64,000 nucleotides of DNA from RPQJ01 sp963793675 (GTDB lineage: Bacteria > Pseudomonadota > Gammaproteobacteria > Steroidobacterales > Steroidobacteraceae). The DNA lies in contig CAWCBA010000010.1 in assembly GCA_963793675.1 (NCBI GenBank), positions 868,001 to 932,000 on the forward strand. Direction: 5' to 3'. The position numbers and the translations under genes are program-made. Every line of letters starts with the position of its first letter. Position 1 is the stretch's first letter. Below the pieces are notes generated by a model, which searched no databases, had not been told where the DNA came from, and was given only the letters and a program-made list of their open reading frames with translations. Below, one piece after another: positions 44,022-55,273 of this stretch.

Positions 44022-45237
44022 GTTCTACCGTCACGACCCCGCGTCGAGTGCTCTCCGGAATGCGCCCGACCGGCAGCCTGCACCTCGGCAACTACCATGG
44101 CGCGCTGAAGAACTGGACCGAACTCCAGTACCAGTACGACTGCTATTTCTTCATTGCCGACTACCACGCCCTCACGACCGGGTACGAAGACACCCGGCAT
44201 CTCGAGGACTTCGCCTGGCAGATGGTCATCGACTGGCTGGCCGCGGGTCTGAACCCGGCGGTCTGCACGATGTTCATCCAGTCCCGCGTTCCCGAGCACG
44301 CGGAGCTGCACCTGATGCTCTCGATGATCACGCCGCTCAGCTGGCTCGAGCGCGTGCCGACCTACAAGGACCAGCAGGAGCAGCTCAAGGAGAAGGACCT
44401 CGCCACCTACGGCTTCCTGGGCTATCCGCTGCTGCAGAGCGCCGACATCCTGCTGTATCGCCCGATGGGCGTGCCCGTCGGCGAGGACCAGGTCGCCCAT
44501 GTCGAGATCACCCGCGAGATTGCCCGCCGCTTCAACTCCATCTTCGGCCGTGAAGTGGATTTCGAAGCCAAGGCCGAGCGCGCGATCAAGAACCTCGGCA
44601 GCAAGAATGCCGCGATCTACCGCGAGCCTGCGCAAGGGTTACCAGGAGCAGGGCCAGGAAGATGCGCTGGTGAAGGCCCACGCACTCTTGGACGGCAATT
44701 CGCGCCTGACGCTGGCGGACCACGAACGCCTGCTCGGCTACCTCGAAGGCACTGGCCGCACCATCCTCACCGAGCCCGAGGCACTGCTGACCGTCGACGC
44801 CGAAGGTGACGGGTCTCGACGGCCGCAAGATGTCGAAGTCCTACGGCAACACGATCGGCCTGCGCGAGGATCCGGACGAAGTCGCGAAGAAGCTCAAGAC
44901 CATGCAGACCGATCCGGCGCGCGTGCGGCGCACCGACCCGGGCGATCCCGAGAAGTGCCCGGTGTGGGACCTGCACAGGCTCTATTCGGACGCGGATACG
45001 CAGCGCTGGGTCGACCAGGGCTGCCGTTCGGCGGGCATCGGTTGCCTCGAATGCAAGAAGCCGGTGATCGACAGGATCGTCGAGGAAGTCACGGGCATGC
45101 GCCAGCGTGCACAGGAATACGAAGACAATCCGGACCTGGTGCACGGCATCATCGCGGAAGGCTGTGAAAAAGCGCGCGCGGTCGCGGGCCAGACCATCGA
45201 CGACGTCAAGCAGGCGATGGGCCTGGCATATCGCTGA
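44018..45237 (+). CDS. trpS: Tryptophanyl-tRNA synthetase, two frameshifts
   Basis: A class I synthetase. The HIGH-type motif is SLHLGNYHG, following GMRPTG, and the KMSKS loop is GLDGRKMSKSYGN. The reading frame breaks near 44629 (GAGCCTGCGC, one extra C restores YRELRKGYQEQGQ) and near 44775-44800 (where PSTPKVTGLDGRK is recovered). Removing two bases gives 405 residues, in keeping with the longer proteobacterial TrpS group that carries extra sequence between the motifs and a cysteine-containing C-terminal part (CLECKKPVID). TTG 44018 is the apparent start. It precedes scpA by 13 bases. Confidence 0.93.
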
Positions 45238-45250
45238 GGCAGGACGACGC

Positions 45251-46180
45251 ATGACGAAACCCGACCTCAAGTTGATCGAAGGCGGGCTGGGGCAGCAGCC
45301 GCCGGCTGACCCGCACGTGCCGGAGTCGCACGAGCAGGGCGAGATGCCGTTCGCCGTGGTCGATGGCGAGCCGGTCACGCTGATGCCGAAGGACCTGTAC
45401 ATCCCGCCGGATGCGCTGCAGGTCTTTCTCGAGGCCTTCGAGGGCCCGCTCGACCTGCTGCTCTACCTGATCCGCCGGCAGAACCTCGACATCCTCGACA
45501 TTCCGATCGCGGAGATCACGCGGCAGTACATGTCGTACATCGACCTGATGCGCGGCATGCAACTGGAACTCGCGGGCGAATACCTCGTGATGGCCGCCAC
45601 GCTGGCCGAGATCAAGTCGCGCATGCTGCTGCCGCGACCGGCGTCGGCCGGCGAGGAAGAAGCCGACCCGCGCGCCGAACTCATGCGCCGCCTGCAGGAA
45701 TACGAGCGCTTCAAGCGCGCGGCGATGGACATCGAAGAACTGCATCGCATCGATCGCGACACTTTCCCGGCCTCGGCCGAACTGGTCGAACGTCGCGTCG
45801 TCAAGGTACAGCCGAACGTCTCGCTGCAGGAGATGCTGGTCGCGCTCAAGGACGTCATGGGACGGGCCGAGATGTTCGCGCACCATCGCGTCAGCCGCGA
45901 ACGGCTCTCGGTGCGCCAGCGCATGTCCGAAGTGCTGGGCACCTTGCGCTCGCAGGCGTTCGTCGAGTTCGTCACGCTGTTCCGCGCCGAAGAAGGACGC
46001 ATGGGCGTCACCGTCACTTTCGTCGCGATCCTCGAACTGCTCCGCGAGGGGCTGGTCGAGATCGTGCAGTCCGAACCGTATGCGCCGATCCACGTGCGCG
46101 CCGGCACTCCCCGCCAGGCGGAACAGATCGACGACATCGATGACCGGGCCCTGCAGGGCCCGCAAGGCACCGAATCATGA
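45251..46180 (+). CDS. scpA: Segregation and condensation protein A
   Basis: This 309-residue kleisin has FEGPLDLLLYLIRRQNLDILDIPI and ITRQYMSYIDLMRGMQLELAGEYLVMAATLAEIKSRMLLPRP, the ScpA hallmark, and a C-terminal winged-helix region (RMGVTVTFVAILELLREGLVEI). With ScpB and Smc it condenses and segregates the chromosome. Its acidic first 50 residues are longer than in Bacillus ScpA. ATG 45251 is clear; the stop overlaps scpB (ATGA). Confidence 0.95.
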   Translation: MTKPDLKLIEGGLGQQPPADPHVPESHEQGEMPFAVVDGEPVTLMPKDLYIPPDALQVFLEAFEGPLDLLLYLIRRQNLDILDIPIAEITRQYMSYIDLMRGMQLELAGEYLVMAATLAEIKSRMLLPRPASAGEEEADPRAELMRRLQEYERFKRAAMDIEELHRIDRDTFPASAELVERRVVKVQPNVSLQEMLVALKDVMGRAEMFAHHRVSRERLSVRQRMSEVLGTLRSQAFVEFVTLFRAEEGRMGVTVTFVAILELLREGLVEIVQSEPYAPIHVRAGTPRQAEQIDDIDDRALQGPQGTES

Positions 46181-46836
46181 CCCAACACCCACTGAGCGGC
46201 GTCGTCGAAGCCGTGCTGCTGGCCGCCGGCCGCCCCGTTTCGGTCGAGCAACTGCTCGAACTGTTCGACGAGGGGCAGCGTCCGACGGCCGAAGAAGTGA
46301 CGGCCGCGCTCGCCGAGCTGCAGCAGAACTACGAAGGTCGCGGCGTCGAACTGCGCGAAGTGGCGAGCGGCTGGCGCGTCCAGATCCGTCCGCAGCACGC
46401 GGACGTGGTTTCGCGCCTGTGGCAGGAGCGGCCGAGCCGGTATTCGCGCGCGTTGCTCGAGACGCTGGCGTTGATCGCGTATCGTCAGCCGATCACGCGC
46501 GGCGAGATCGAGGATATCCGCGGCGTCACCGTCGCCACGACCATCATGCGCACGCTGCACGAGCGCAACTGGATCCGGGTCGTCGGCCACCGTGAAGTGC
46601 CGGGGCACCCGGAACTGCTCGGGACGACGCGGGAGTTTCTCGATTACTTCGGCTTGAAGAGCCTCGACGATCTGCCGACGCTCGCCGAACTGCGCGACCT
46701 CGAAGACATCAAGGACCAGCTCGACCTGCCGGCCGCGATTGCGACAGCAGAGGCAGGCAAGGCGGAAGAGCCCGCCGTGCTCGACACCGACGTCGAGCGC
46801 GCGACGACGACCGAATCGGACGAAGCGGCACGTTGA
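46177..46836 (+). CDS. scpB: Segregation and condensation protein B
   Basis: This 219-residue tandem winged-helix protein shows GVVEAVLLAAGRPVSVEQLLELF, RGVELREVASGWRVQIRP, YSRALLETLALIAYRQPITRGEIEDIRGV and HPELLGTTREFLDYFGLKSLDDLP, the canonical ScpB blocks. It bridges ScpA and Smc. The acidic, disordered tail (after residue 190) is typical. Its stop overlaps the rluB TTG start. Confidence 0.95.
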   Translation: MTQHPLSGVVEAVLLAAGRPVSVEQLLELFDEGQRPTAEEVTAALAELQQNYEGRGVELREVASGWRVQIRPQHADVVSRLWQERPSRYSRALLETLALIAYRQPITRGEIEDIRGVTVATTIMRTLHERNWIRVVGHREVPGHPELLGTTREFLDYFGLKSLDDLPTLAELRDLEDIKDQLDLPAAIATAEAGKAEEPAVLDTDVERATTTESDEAAR

Positions 46837-47696
46837 GCGAACGCCTGCACAAGCTGCTCGCTCAGCACGGCATCGGCTCGCGCCGCCAGGTCGAGGCCTG
46901 GATTCGCGAAGGCCGCGTACTGGTCAACGGCCGGCCGGCCGAGATCGGTCATGCGCTGCAGCAGGGCGAACGCGTCGTCGTTGACGGCAAGGACGTGACG
47001 CGACTGCTTGCAGTGGACCGCAAGCTGCAGGTCATCCTGTATCACAAGCCTGCGGGTGAAATGCTGCGCAGCCGGGCGGGCGACGATCGTGAAAGCGTCG
47101 AGATGAACCTGCCGGCGCTGCACGCGGGCCGCTGGGTGGCGGTCAACGCCCTGGGCTTCGGCGAGGACGGCCTGCTGGTACTGGCGAGCGAAGGAAAGTT
47201 CGCGCTGGCAATCGCCCGTCACAATCACGAGATTCCGGTCGAGTATCGGGTGCGCGCGCTGCGACCGAGCCAGGAAGAGCCATGGCCCGAGATGCCGACG
47301 GAAGTCGACGTCGAAGGTCAGGCGGCCACGTTCAGCACCGTGGAGCCCGCAGGCCCGAGCGGCACCAACATGTGGTTCAAGGTCACGAGTGAACGCACGT
47401 TGCCGCGTGGCGCGATCCGCGCGCTGTTCGATTCCGCGGGCCTCAAGATCAGCCGCACGATGCTCGTGAAATGGGGTCCGATCGCCCTGCCACGCGATCT
47501 GCCGCGAGGCCGTTCGCGCGCGCTCGAAGGCGTGGAACTCGATCCTCTCTATACGCTGGCGGGTCGCGACCGCAGCGACGACCGGTCTCAAGCCGCGTCC
47601 CCGACCGCGGCCAGCCCCGGACCGTCGCCGCAAGAAATCTACTGCGCGTCGAAGCGGCAACCGGTGACGCCCCGGCTGTCGGGGCCCAGCAGGTAG
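46833..47696 (+). CDS. RluB-like pseudouridine synthase lacking the catalytic aspartate
   Basis: This 287-residue protein has an S4 RNA-binding domain (ERLHKLLAQHGIGSRRQVEAWI) and the RsuA/RluB fold (ILYHKPAGE, VEYRVRAL, WGPIALPRDLPRGRSRALE). The position of the invariant catalytic motif GRLD-x-x-T-x-GLL reads NALGFGEDGLLVL: the aspartate is glycine and the GR pair is NA. The later EGRNRQVRR motif is likewise altered (SERTLPRGAIRALFDSAG). No frameshift explains this, since the flanking residues stay aligned. Position after scpB is the conserved site of rluB. TTG 46833 starts it. It probably binds rRNA without modifying it, or a second active homologue exists elsewhere (inference). Confidence 0.85.
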   Translation: MSERLHKLLAQHGIGSRRQVEAWIREGRVLVNGRPAEIGHALQQGERVVVDGKDVTRLLAVDRKLQVILYHKPAGEMLRSRAGDDRESVEMNLPALHAGRWVAVNALGFGEDGLLVLASEGKFALAIARHNHEIPVEYRVRALRPSQEEPWPEMPTEVDVEGQAATFSTVEPAGPSGTNMWFKVTSERTLPRGAIRALFDSAGLKISRTMLVKWGPIALPRDLPRGRSRALEGVELDPLYTLAGRDRSDDRSQAASPTAASPGPSPQEIYCASKRQPVTPRLSGPSR

Positions 47697-48403
47697 AGAA
47701 ACGGCGCCAGCACGGCCTCGGGCCGGGCGAGCTTCTCCGCGTCCTCGCCCGGGTACGCCCGGGCACGCATCGGTGAGCGCACGGCGCCGGGATTGACGCT
47801 GTTCGAGCGGATCGGCGAATCCGTCGCCAGCTCATCCGCCAGCACCTGCATCATTCCCTCGTTCGCAAACTTCGACACCGCATACGCGCCCCAGTACGCG
47901 CGTCCCTTGATCGACACGCCACTGGTCGTGAACACGATCGACGAATCCGCCGACTTGCCGAGCAGCGGCAGCAGGATCCTCGTGAGGATGAAGGGCGCGT
48001 TGACGTTGACGTGCATTACCTTGAGCCACGTCGGCACGTCGTAATGCGCGATCGGCGAGCGGTCGCCGAGGATGGCGCCCACGTGCGCGAGGCCGTCGAG
48101 CCGACCGAACTCACTGCCAATGGCCTCGGCCAGGGTGTCGTACGCCGTGGCGTCGGCCTTCTCGAAGTCGATCGGCGCGATGGACGGCCGCGGCCCGCCT
48201 TGCGCGACGATCGAGTCGTAGACTTTTTCCAGTTTCCTGACCGAGCGTCCGCTCAGGATCACGCGCGCGCCCAGTCGCGCACAGGCCTGCGCGAGTGCGC
48301 CGCCGATGCTGCCGCTCGCACCGGTGACCAGGATGACCCGGTCGGCAAGCAGGTTTTCGGCCGGCGCGTAGTGGCGAAGTTCAGCGGAGGTGGGGGCGGG
48401 CAT
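47639..48403 (-). CDS. yciK: Short-chain dehydrogenase, YciK-like
   Basis: This 254-residue SDR has the NAD(P) loop TGASGSIGGALAQACARLG, the HVNVNAPFILT segment (in place of NAG core: VGAILGDRSPI), and catalytic serine and YxxxK: SGVSIKGRAYWGAYAVSKF. The YciK-type GPxSxGVTG end is present. The substrate is unknown. ATG 48403 overlaps the rmuC stop by one base. Its 3' end overlaps the rluB-like gene by 58 bases on the opposite strand. Confidence 0.88.
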   Translation of the reverse strand: MPAPTSAELRHYAPAENLLADRVILVTGASGSIGGALAQACARLGARVILSGRSVRKLEKVYDSIVAQGGPRPSIAPIDFEKADATAYDTLAEAIGSEFGRLDGLAHVGAILGDRSPIAHYDVPTWLKVMHVNVNAPFILTRILLPLLGKSADSSIVFTTSGVSIKGRAYWGAYAVSKFANEGMMQVLADELATDSPIRSNSVNPGAVRSPMRARAYPGEDAEKLARPEAVLAPFLYLLGPDSRGVTGCRFDAQ

Positions 48404-49671
48404 CACGGCTCCGGCGTTTCGTCGGTAATGGCGCGTGCGAGCTTGTCGATGGGCGCGAGCTCCTCGATCTCCTTTGCGGGTCGCAGGCCGAGTTCGGTGA
48501 ACTTGCGGGCGCCAGGCAGCACCTGGCGCTCGAGTGAACCGACCGCCGCGTTGTACGCCTCCACGCTCTGCCCCAGCGTCCGCCCCACCTTCGAAATGTG
48601 CGTGGTGAACGTCGCGAGCCGCTTGTACATGTCCTCGCCGAGTTCCTGGATGCGCAGCGCGTTTTCCGCGAGCGCGTTCTGGCGCCAGCCATAGGCGACC
48701 GCTTTCAGCAGCGCGACGAAGCTCGTCGGTGTGGCGATGATCACGTGCTGCCGGATGGCATCTTCGAGCAGCGAAGGCACTTCCGCCACGGCCGCGCTCA
48801 GGAACTGGTCGCCGGGGATGAACAGCACGACGAAGTCGGGGCTCTGCTCGAACTGCGACCAGTACGCCTTCTGCGACAGTTGTCGCACGCGTTCCTGCAC
48901 GGCCACGGCATGGCGGCGCAGGGCGAGGTCGCGGTCGTCGTCGGTCGTGGCTTCCGCGGCCGTGAGGTAGGCATCCAGCGGCGTCTTGACGTCGACCACG
49001 ATCTGCCGGCCGTCGGGCATGTTCACGATCATGTCGGGACGCAGCGAGCCGTCCTCGCCCGGCACGTGCACCTGCTCGAAGAAATCGCAACGCTCGACCA
49101 TGCCGGCCAGTTCCGCCAGTCGGCGCAGCGTCATTTCACCCCATTGGCCGCGCACCTCGGGCCGGCGCAGTGCCGTGACCAGGTTGCGGGTCTCGCGCTG
49201 CAGCGTGACCTGGCCAAGCGCGACGCTCTCGATCGAACTGCGCAGCGCGCCGAAGCTCTCCGCGCGCTCTTTCTCGATGCGGGCGATCTGTTCGTGCGTC
49301 TTCTGCAGCGCCTCGCGCACGGGTGCGAGCAGGGATTCGACGGCTTTCTCGCGTTCCGTGAGATTGCGGAGCGCCACTTCCTGCTGCTGGCCGAGGGTCT
49401 GGCGTGCGAGTTGCAGGAACACTTCGTTGTTGCCGCGCAGCGCCTGGCCGGCCACCGAGTCGAAGCCACTGCGCAAGCGCTGCAACGCCATGTCGAGCGA
49501 CTGGTCGCGTTCTGCCGCGACGTCGGCGGCTGACTTGAGCGACGCCTCGGCCGTCGCCAGGCGGACTTCGGCCTCGTGGGTGCGTCGACGCGCAATCAGC
49601 CAGCCGATGAGCAGGCCGAACCCGAGTCCGAGCGCCGCAAGCACGAAGGATTGGGGGGTGAGTTCGATCAT
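48403..49671 (-). CDS. rmuC: DNA recombination protein RmuC homologue
   Basis: This 422-residue protein has an N-terminal transmembrane helix (VLAALGLGFGLLIGWLIA), a long coiled coil (about residues 35-150) and the RmuC nuclease-like domain: GQWGEMTLRRLAELAGM, RPDMIVNMPDGRQIVVDVKTPLDAYL with the D-VDVK endonuclease-type acidic motif, VVLFIPGDQFLSAA, IIATPTSFVALLKAVAYGWRQ. RmuC limits inversion at short repeats. It is coupled to gph (overlap 49668-49671) and yciK. Confidence 0.94.
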   Translation of the reverse strand: MIELTPQSFVLAALGLGFGLLIGWLIARRRTHEAEVRLATAEASLKSAADVAAERDQSLDMALQRLRSGFDSVAGQALRGNNEVFLQLARQTLGQQQEVALRNLTEREKAVESLLAPVREALQKTHEQIARIEKERAESFGALRSSIESVALGQVTLQRETRNLVTALRRPEVRGQWGEMTLRRLAELAGMVERCDFFEQVHVPGEDGSLRPDMIVNMPDGRQIVVDVKTPLDAYLTAAEATTDDDRDLALRRHAVAVQERVRQLSQKAYWSQFEQSPDFVVLFIPGDQFLSAAVAEVPSLLEDAIRQHVIIATPTSFVALLKAVAYGWRQNALAENALRIQELGEDMYKRLATFTTHISKVGRTLGQSVEAYNAAVGSLERQVLPGARKFTELGLRPAKEIEELAPIDKLARAITDETPEP

Positions 49672-50351
49672 GAAGCGACCATTGAATCGAAGTGCCGGAG
49701 CGTGAGCCAGTCCATCACTGCTTCGGGACGCTCGATGATGCCGTGGGCGTTCCAGGTTTCCGGATGGTCCTGTTCCGCGAGGTAGCCGTAGGCAGCGACC
49801 ACAGTCTGCATCCCGGCGGCGCGTCCCGCGACGATGTCACGCTCGGCATCGCCGACGTATACGCAATGATCCGGCGATACCCCGGTCACGGCCGCAGCGT
49901 GCAGTAGCGGCAGGGGATGGGGCTTGCGTTCGTTGACCGTGTCACCGCTGACCACGCAGCAGGCACGCCGGGCCAGGTCGAGCTGGTCCAGCAGCGGATT
50001 GGTGAGCCAGCCTGGCTTGTTCGTCACGATGCCCCAGGGCAGGCCCTCGGCTTCGAAGGCGGACAGCACCTGCTCGAGTCCCGCGAACAGCCGGGTGCCT
50101 GCGACGAGATTCGCCGAGTAGAGCGCGAGGAACCGCTGGCGCAGCCGCTCGAATTCTTCGGCCTGCGCCGACGGGAAACCCACCGCGATCAGGCGCACCG
50201 CGCCGTGCGACACGGAGGAGCGCACCGAGGCGAACGGCAGCGGCTCGAGGCCTTCTTCCTGCCGCAGCAGGTTGAGCGCGCCGATCATGTCCGGCGCCGT
50301 GTCGAGCAGCGTGCCGTCAAGGTCGAACAGAATGGCGTGGGCGCGGGTCAT
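49668..50351 (-). CDS. gph: Phosphoglycolate phosphatase, HAD family
   Basis: This 227-residue HAD hydrolase has motif I ILFDLDGTLLDTAPD, motif II IVTNKP, motif III lysine in NERKPHPLPLLHAA, and motif IV YVGDAERDIVAGRAAGM. The cap-domain pattern SVSHGAVRLIAVGF fits the Gph/MupP-like group common next to ubiG in pseudomonads; it clears 2-phosphoglycolate or the MurNAc-6-phosphate recycling product. ATG 50351 overlaps the ubiG stop. Confidence 0.92.
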   Translation of the reverse strand: MTRAHAILFDLDGTLLDTAPDMIGALNLLRQEEGLEPLPFASVRSSVSHGAVRLIAVGFPSAQAEEFERLRQRFLALYSANLVAGTRLFAGLEQVLSAFEAEGLPWGIVTNKPGWLTNPLLDQLDLARRACCVVSGDTVNERKPHPLPLLHAAAVTGVSPDHCVYVGDAERDIVAGRAAGMQTVVAAYGYLAEQDHPETWNAHGIIERPEAVMDWLTLRHFDSMVAS

Positions 50352-51091
50352 GCCGCCGCAGTCGGCCGCTGGCGCCGCAGGTGCACCAGGTAATTGACAC
50401 TCGCGTCCATCGTCAGCCGTGCGTGGCGCGTAAACGGGTCGTAATCGAGGCCGGCAATGTCGATCACGGTGAGTCCGGCCGCACGCGACCACTGCCTGAG
50501 TTCGGACGGGCGGATGAACTTCTCGTAGGTGTGCGTGCCGGTCGGCAGCAACCGCAACACGTACTCGGCGCCCAGGATCGCCAGCGCATAGGCCTTCAGC
50601 GTCCGGTTCAGCGTCGAGACGAACACGTGGCCGTCCGGCTTCACCAGGCGGCCGAGCGCATCGATGACCGACGTGGGGTCGGGCACGTGCTCGAGCATTT
50701 CCATGCACGTGACGACGTCGTATTCGCCGGCATGGACTTGTGCATGCGACTCGGCCGCTTCGAGCACGTAGTTCACCTCGACGCCGGCTTCGAGCGCATG
50801 CAGCTTCGCCACCTGCAGCAGGTCGTCGGCAAGGTCGAGACCCGTGACCTGCGCGCCCTTGCGCGCCATCGCCTCGGCCAGCAGCCCGCCGCCGCAGCCG
50901 ACGTCGAGCACCTTGAGCCCGGCAAGGCCGCCCGCGCGTTCGACGTACTGCAGGCGCACCGGGTTCAGGTCGTGCAGCGGACGCATCTCGCCCTGCGGAT
51001 CCCACCAACGGCTGGCGGCGGCTTCGAAGCGGGCGATTTCCGCGGGGTCGACGTTGCGGTGTTCGTTGGCGTGTTCTGGGGTTGCCGACAT
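50348..51091 (-). CDS. ubiG: Ubiquinone biosynthesis O-methyltransferase
   Basis: This 247-residue SAM-dependent enzyme performs both O-methylations of ubiquinone synthesis. Motifs are VDPAEIARFEAAASRWWDPQGEMRPLHDLNPVRL (in pieces, the UbiG start), VLDVGCGGGLLAEAMA (SAM loop), VTCMEMLEHVPDP, and HTYEKFIRPSEL. ATG 51091 overlaps the mtaD stop by one base, and its own stop overlaps gph. Confidence 0.96.
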   Translation of the reverse strand: MSATPEHANEHRNVDPAEIARFEAAASRWWDPQGEMRPLHDLNPVRLQYVERAGGLAGLKVLDVGCGGGLLAEAMARKGAQVTGLDLADDLLQVAKLHALEAGVEVNYVLEAAESHAQVHAGEYDVVTCMEMLEHVPDPTSVIDALGRLVKPDGHVFVSTLNRTLKAYALAILGAEYVLRLLPTGTHTYEKFIRPSELRQWSRAAGLTVIDIAGLDYDPFTRHARLTMDASVNYLVHLRRQRPTAAA

Positions 51092-52425
51092 CAGTCATTA
51101 CTCCCGCCGCGCGCTGCATCGATGCGGGCACGCCACGCTTCGGCCCGCTCGAGCACGGATTCTTCGTCGATGTAACGCAGCGTGTTCTCGGAGAAAACGC
51201 GGCGGCCCGCCACCCAGGTGTCCGTGACCTGCCGCGAGCTGCACGCATAGACCAGCGCGGCCTCGACGTCGTGCACGGGCCAGCTGCCCGCGGTGCGCAG
51301 ATTGACGCAGCAGAGGTCCGCCCACTTGCCCGCCACGAGGCTGCCCGTGCTGTCGCCGAGCCCGAGTACGCGTGCGCCCTCCAGCGTTGCCATGCGGAGC
51401 AGGTCGCGCGCGACCAGCGCACCGGGCCGCGCGCTGACGCCAGCGGACAGCATCCCGGCCGTGCGCATCTCCGCAAGCATGTCGAGGTCGTTGTTCGATG
51501 CGGCACCGTCCGTGCCCAGCGCCACCCGCACGCCGCGGCCGAGCAGGTCCGCGGTGGGGCAGACACCGCTGCCGAGCTTGAGGTTCGCTTCGGGGCAGTG
51601 CACGACGGCGGCGCCACAGGCGGCGAGCGCATCGATGTCCGCCGGCGACAGTTGCGTGCCATGTACCGCAACGAGCAACGGGCTGGCGAACCCGAGTCGC
51701 AGCAACCGGTCCAGTGGCCGCGCGCCGTGGCGAGCCACGCTTTCCGCGACTTCCCACGCCGACTCGTGCACGGGCAGGGCAACCGGAATCTCGAGCTCGT
51801 CGGCGAGCCGTCGCACCCGGGCCAGGGTGGGGTCGTCCAGGGCATGCGAGGGTTCGAGCGCGAAGTGCGTGGCCACCAGCGCGTCGCCGCGGTAGTCATC
51901 CCGCAACGCCATGCCCTTTTCGATGTATTCGTTGGGATCGGCAGCCCAGCGCGAAGCGGCCTGTTCCACCACGAGTCCGACACTGACGCGGATGTGAGCG
52001 TCGGCCGCTGTGCGCGCAACCACCTCTGGCCAGAGCTGCATGTCGGCAAAGCAGGTGACGCCGCCGCGCAGCATTTCGGCAATGGCCAGTTCCGTCCCGT
52101 CGCGCACGTACTCAGGATCGACCCAGCGCCGTTCGATCGGCGCGATCGCATCCTGCAGAAACAGCGCCAGTGGCAGGTTCTCGGCCCGGCCGCGCAGCAG
52201 CGTCATGGCTGCGTGCGTGTGCGCATTGACCAGCCCCGGCAGGACCGCGTGCTGCGGACGATCGACGAGCGTGGCGGGCGAGTAGGTGGCGAGCGCCTCG
52301 GCGGTGGGCAGCACGGCGACGATGCGTCCGTCGCGCATCGCAACCGAATGGTCGGCGAGCACGGCGCCGTCGGGTTCGACGGGCAGCACCCAGCGGGCGC
52401 AAACGAGCGTGTCTACCGGCTCCAT
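51091..52425 (-). CDS. mtaD: 5-methylthioadenosine/S-adenosylhomocysteine deaminase-type amidohydrolase
   Basis: This 444-residue TRZ/ATZ family amidohydrolase has the metal motifs LPGLVNAHTHAAMTLLRG, ALPVHESAWEV, VAVHGTQLSPADI, VVHCPEANLKLGSG and ALGTDGAASNNDLDML, with the C-terminal beta sandwich (ADLCCVNLR). Family members deaminate methylthioadenosine and S-adenosylhomocysteine. Its position next to ubiG, which releases S-adenosylhomocysteine, supports that substrate class. ATG 52425 diverges from gyrA. Confidence 0.9.
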   Translation of the reverse strand: MEPVDTLVCARWVLPVEPDGAVLADHSVAMRDGRIVAVLPTAEALATYSPATLVDRPQHAVLPGLVNAHTHAAMTLLRGRAENLPLALFLQDAIAPIERRWVDPEYVRDGTELAIAEMLRGGVTCFADMQLWPEVVARTAADAHIRVSVGLVVEQAASRWAADPNEYIEKGMALRDDYRGDALVATHFALEPSHALDDPTLARVRRLADELEIPVALPVHESAWEVAESVARHGARPLDRLLRLGFASPLLVAVHGTQLSPADIDALAACGAAVVHCPEANLKLGSGVCPTADLLGRGVRVALGTDGAASNNDLDMLAEMRTAGMLSAGVSARPGALVARDLLRMATLEGARVLGLGDSTGSLVAGKWADLCCVNLRTAGSWPVHDVEAALVYACSSRQVTDTWVAGRRVFSENTLRYIDEESVLERAEAWRARIDAARGGSND

Positions 52426-52520
52426 TCAGGGTCTCGCGGATCGGGGCCGGCAGTATACCGGGCGACGCCCTGTCATGACCTGCCGTGACTGCCCTTGGGG
52501 GGCGTTTGACGGCCGCGTCG

Positions 52521-52529
52521 TGTTATCAT
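52521..52529 (+). promoter_or_regulatory. Possible extended -10 promoter for gyrA
   Basis: TGTTATCAT offers TG-n-TATCAT about 30 bases before the gyrA ATG. The TTGACG at 52506 is too near to be its -35, so this would rely on the extended -10. Divergent mtaD makes a promoter here necessary. Confidence 0.35.
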
Positions 52530-52558
52530 TTCGGATCGTTTTGGGGCAATTGGATTCC

Positions 52559-55171
<2,613 letters not shown>

Positions 55172-55273
55172 GCCGCGTCACGCGGCAGCATGAGCAAATG
55201 CCGCGTTGACGGATTGCGCGAGGATCGCGCCTGCTAAACTGCGGTGCGAAAAGACCTTCTGGAGCATTCCGTC

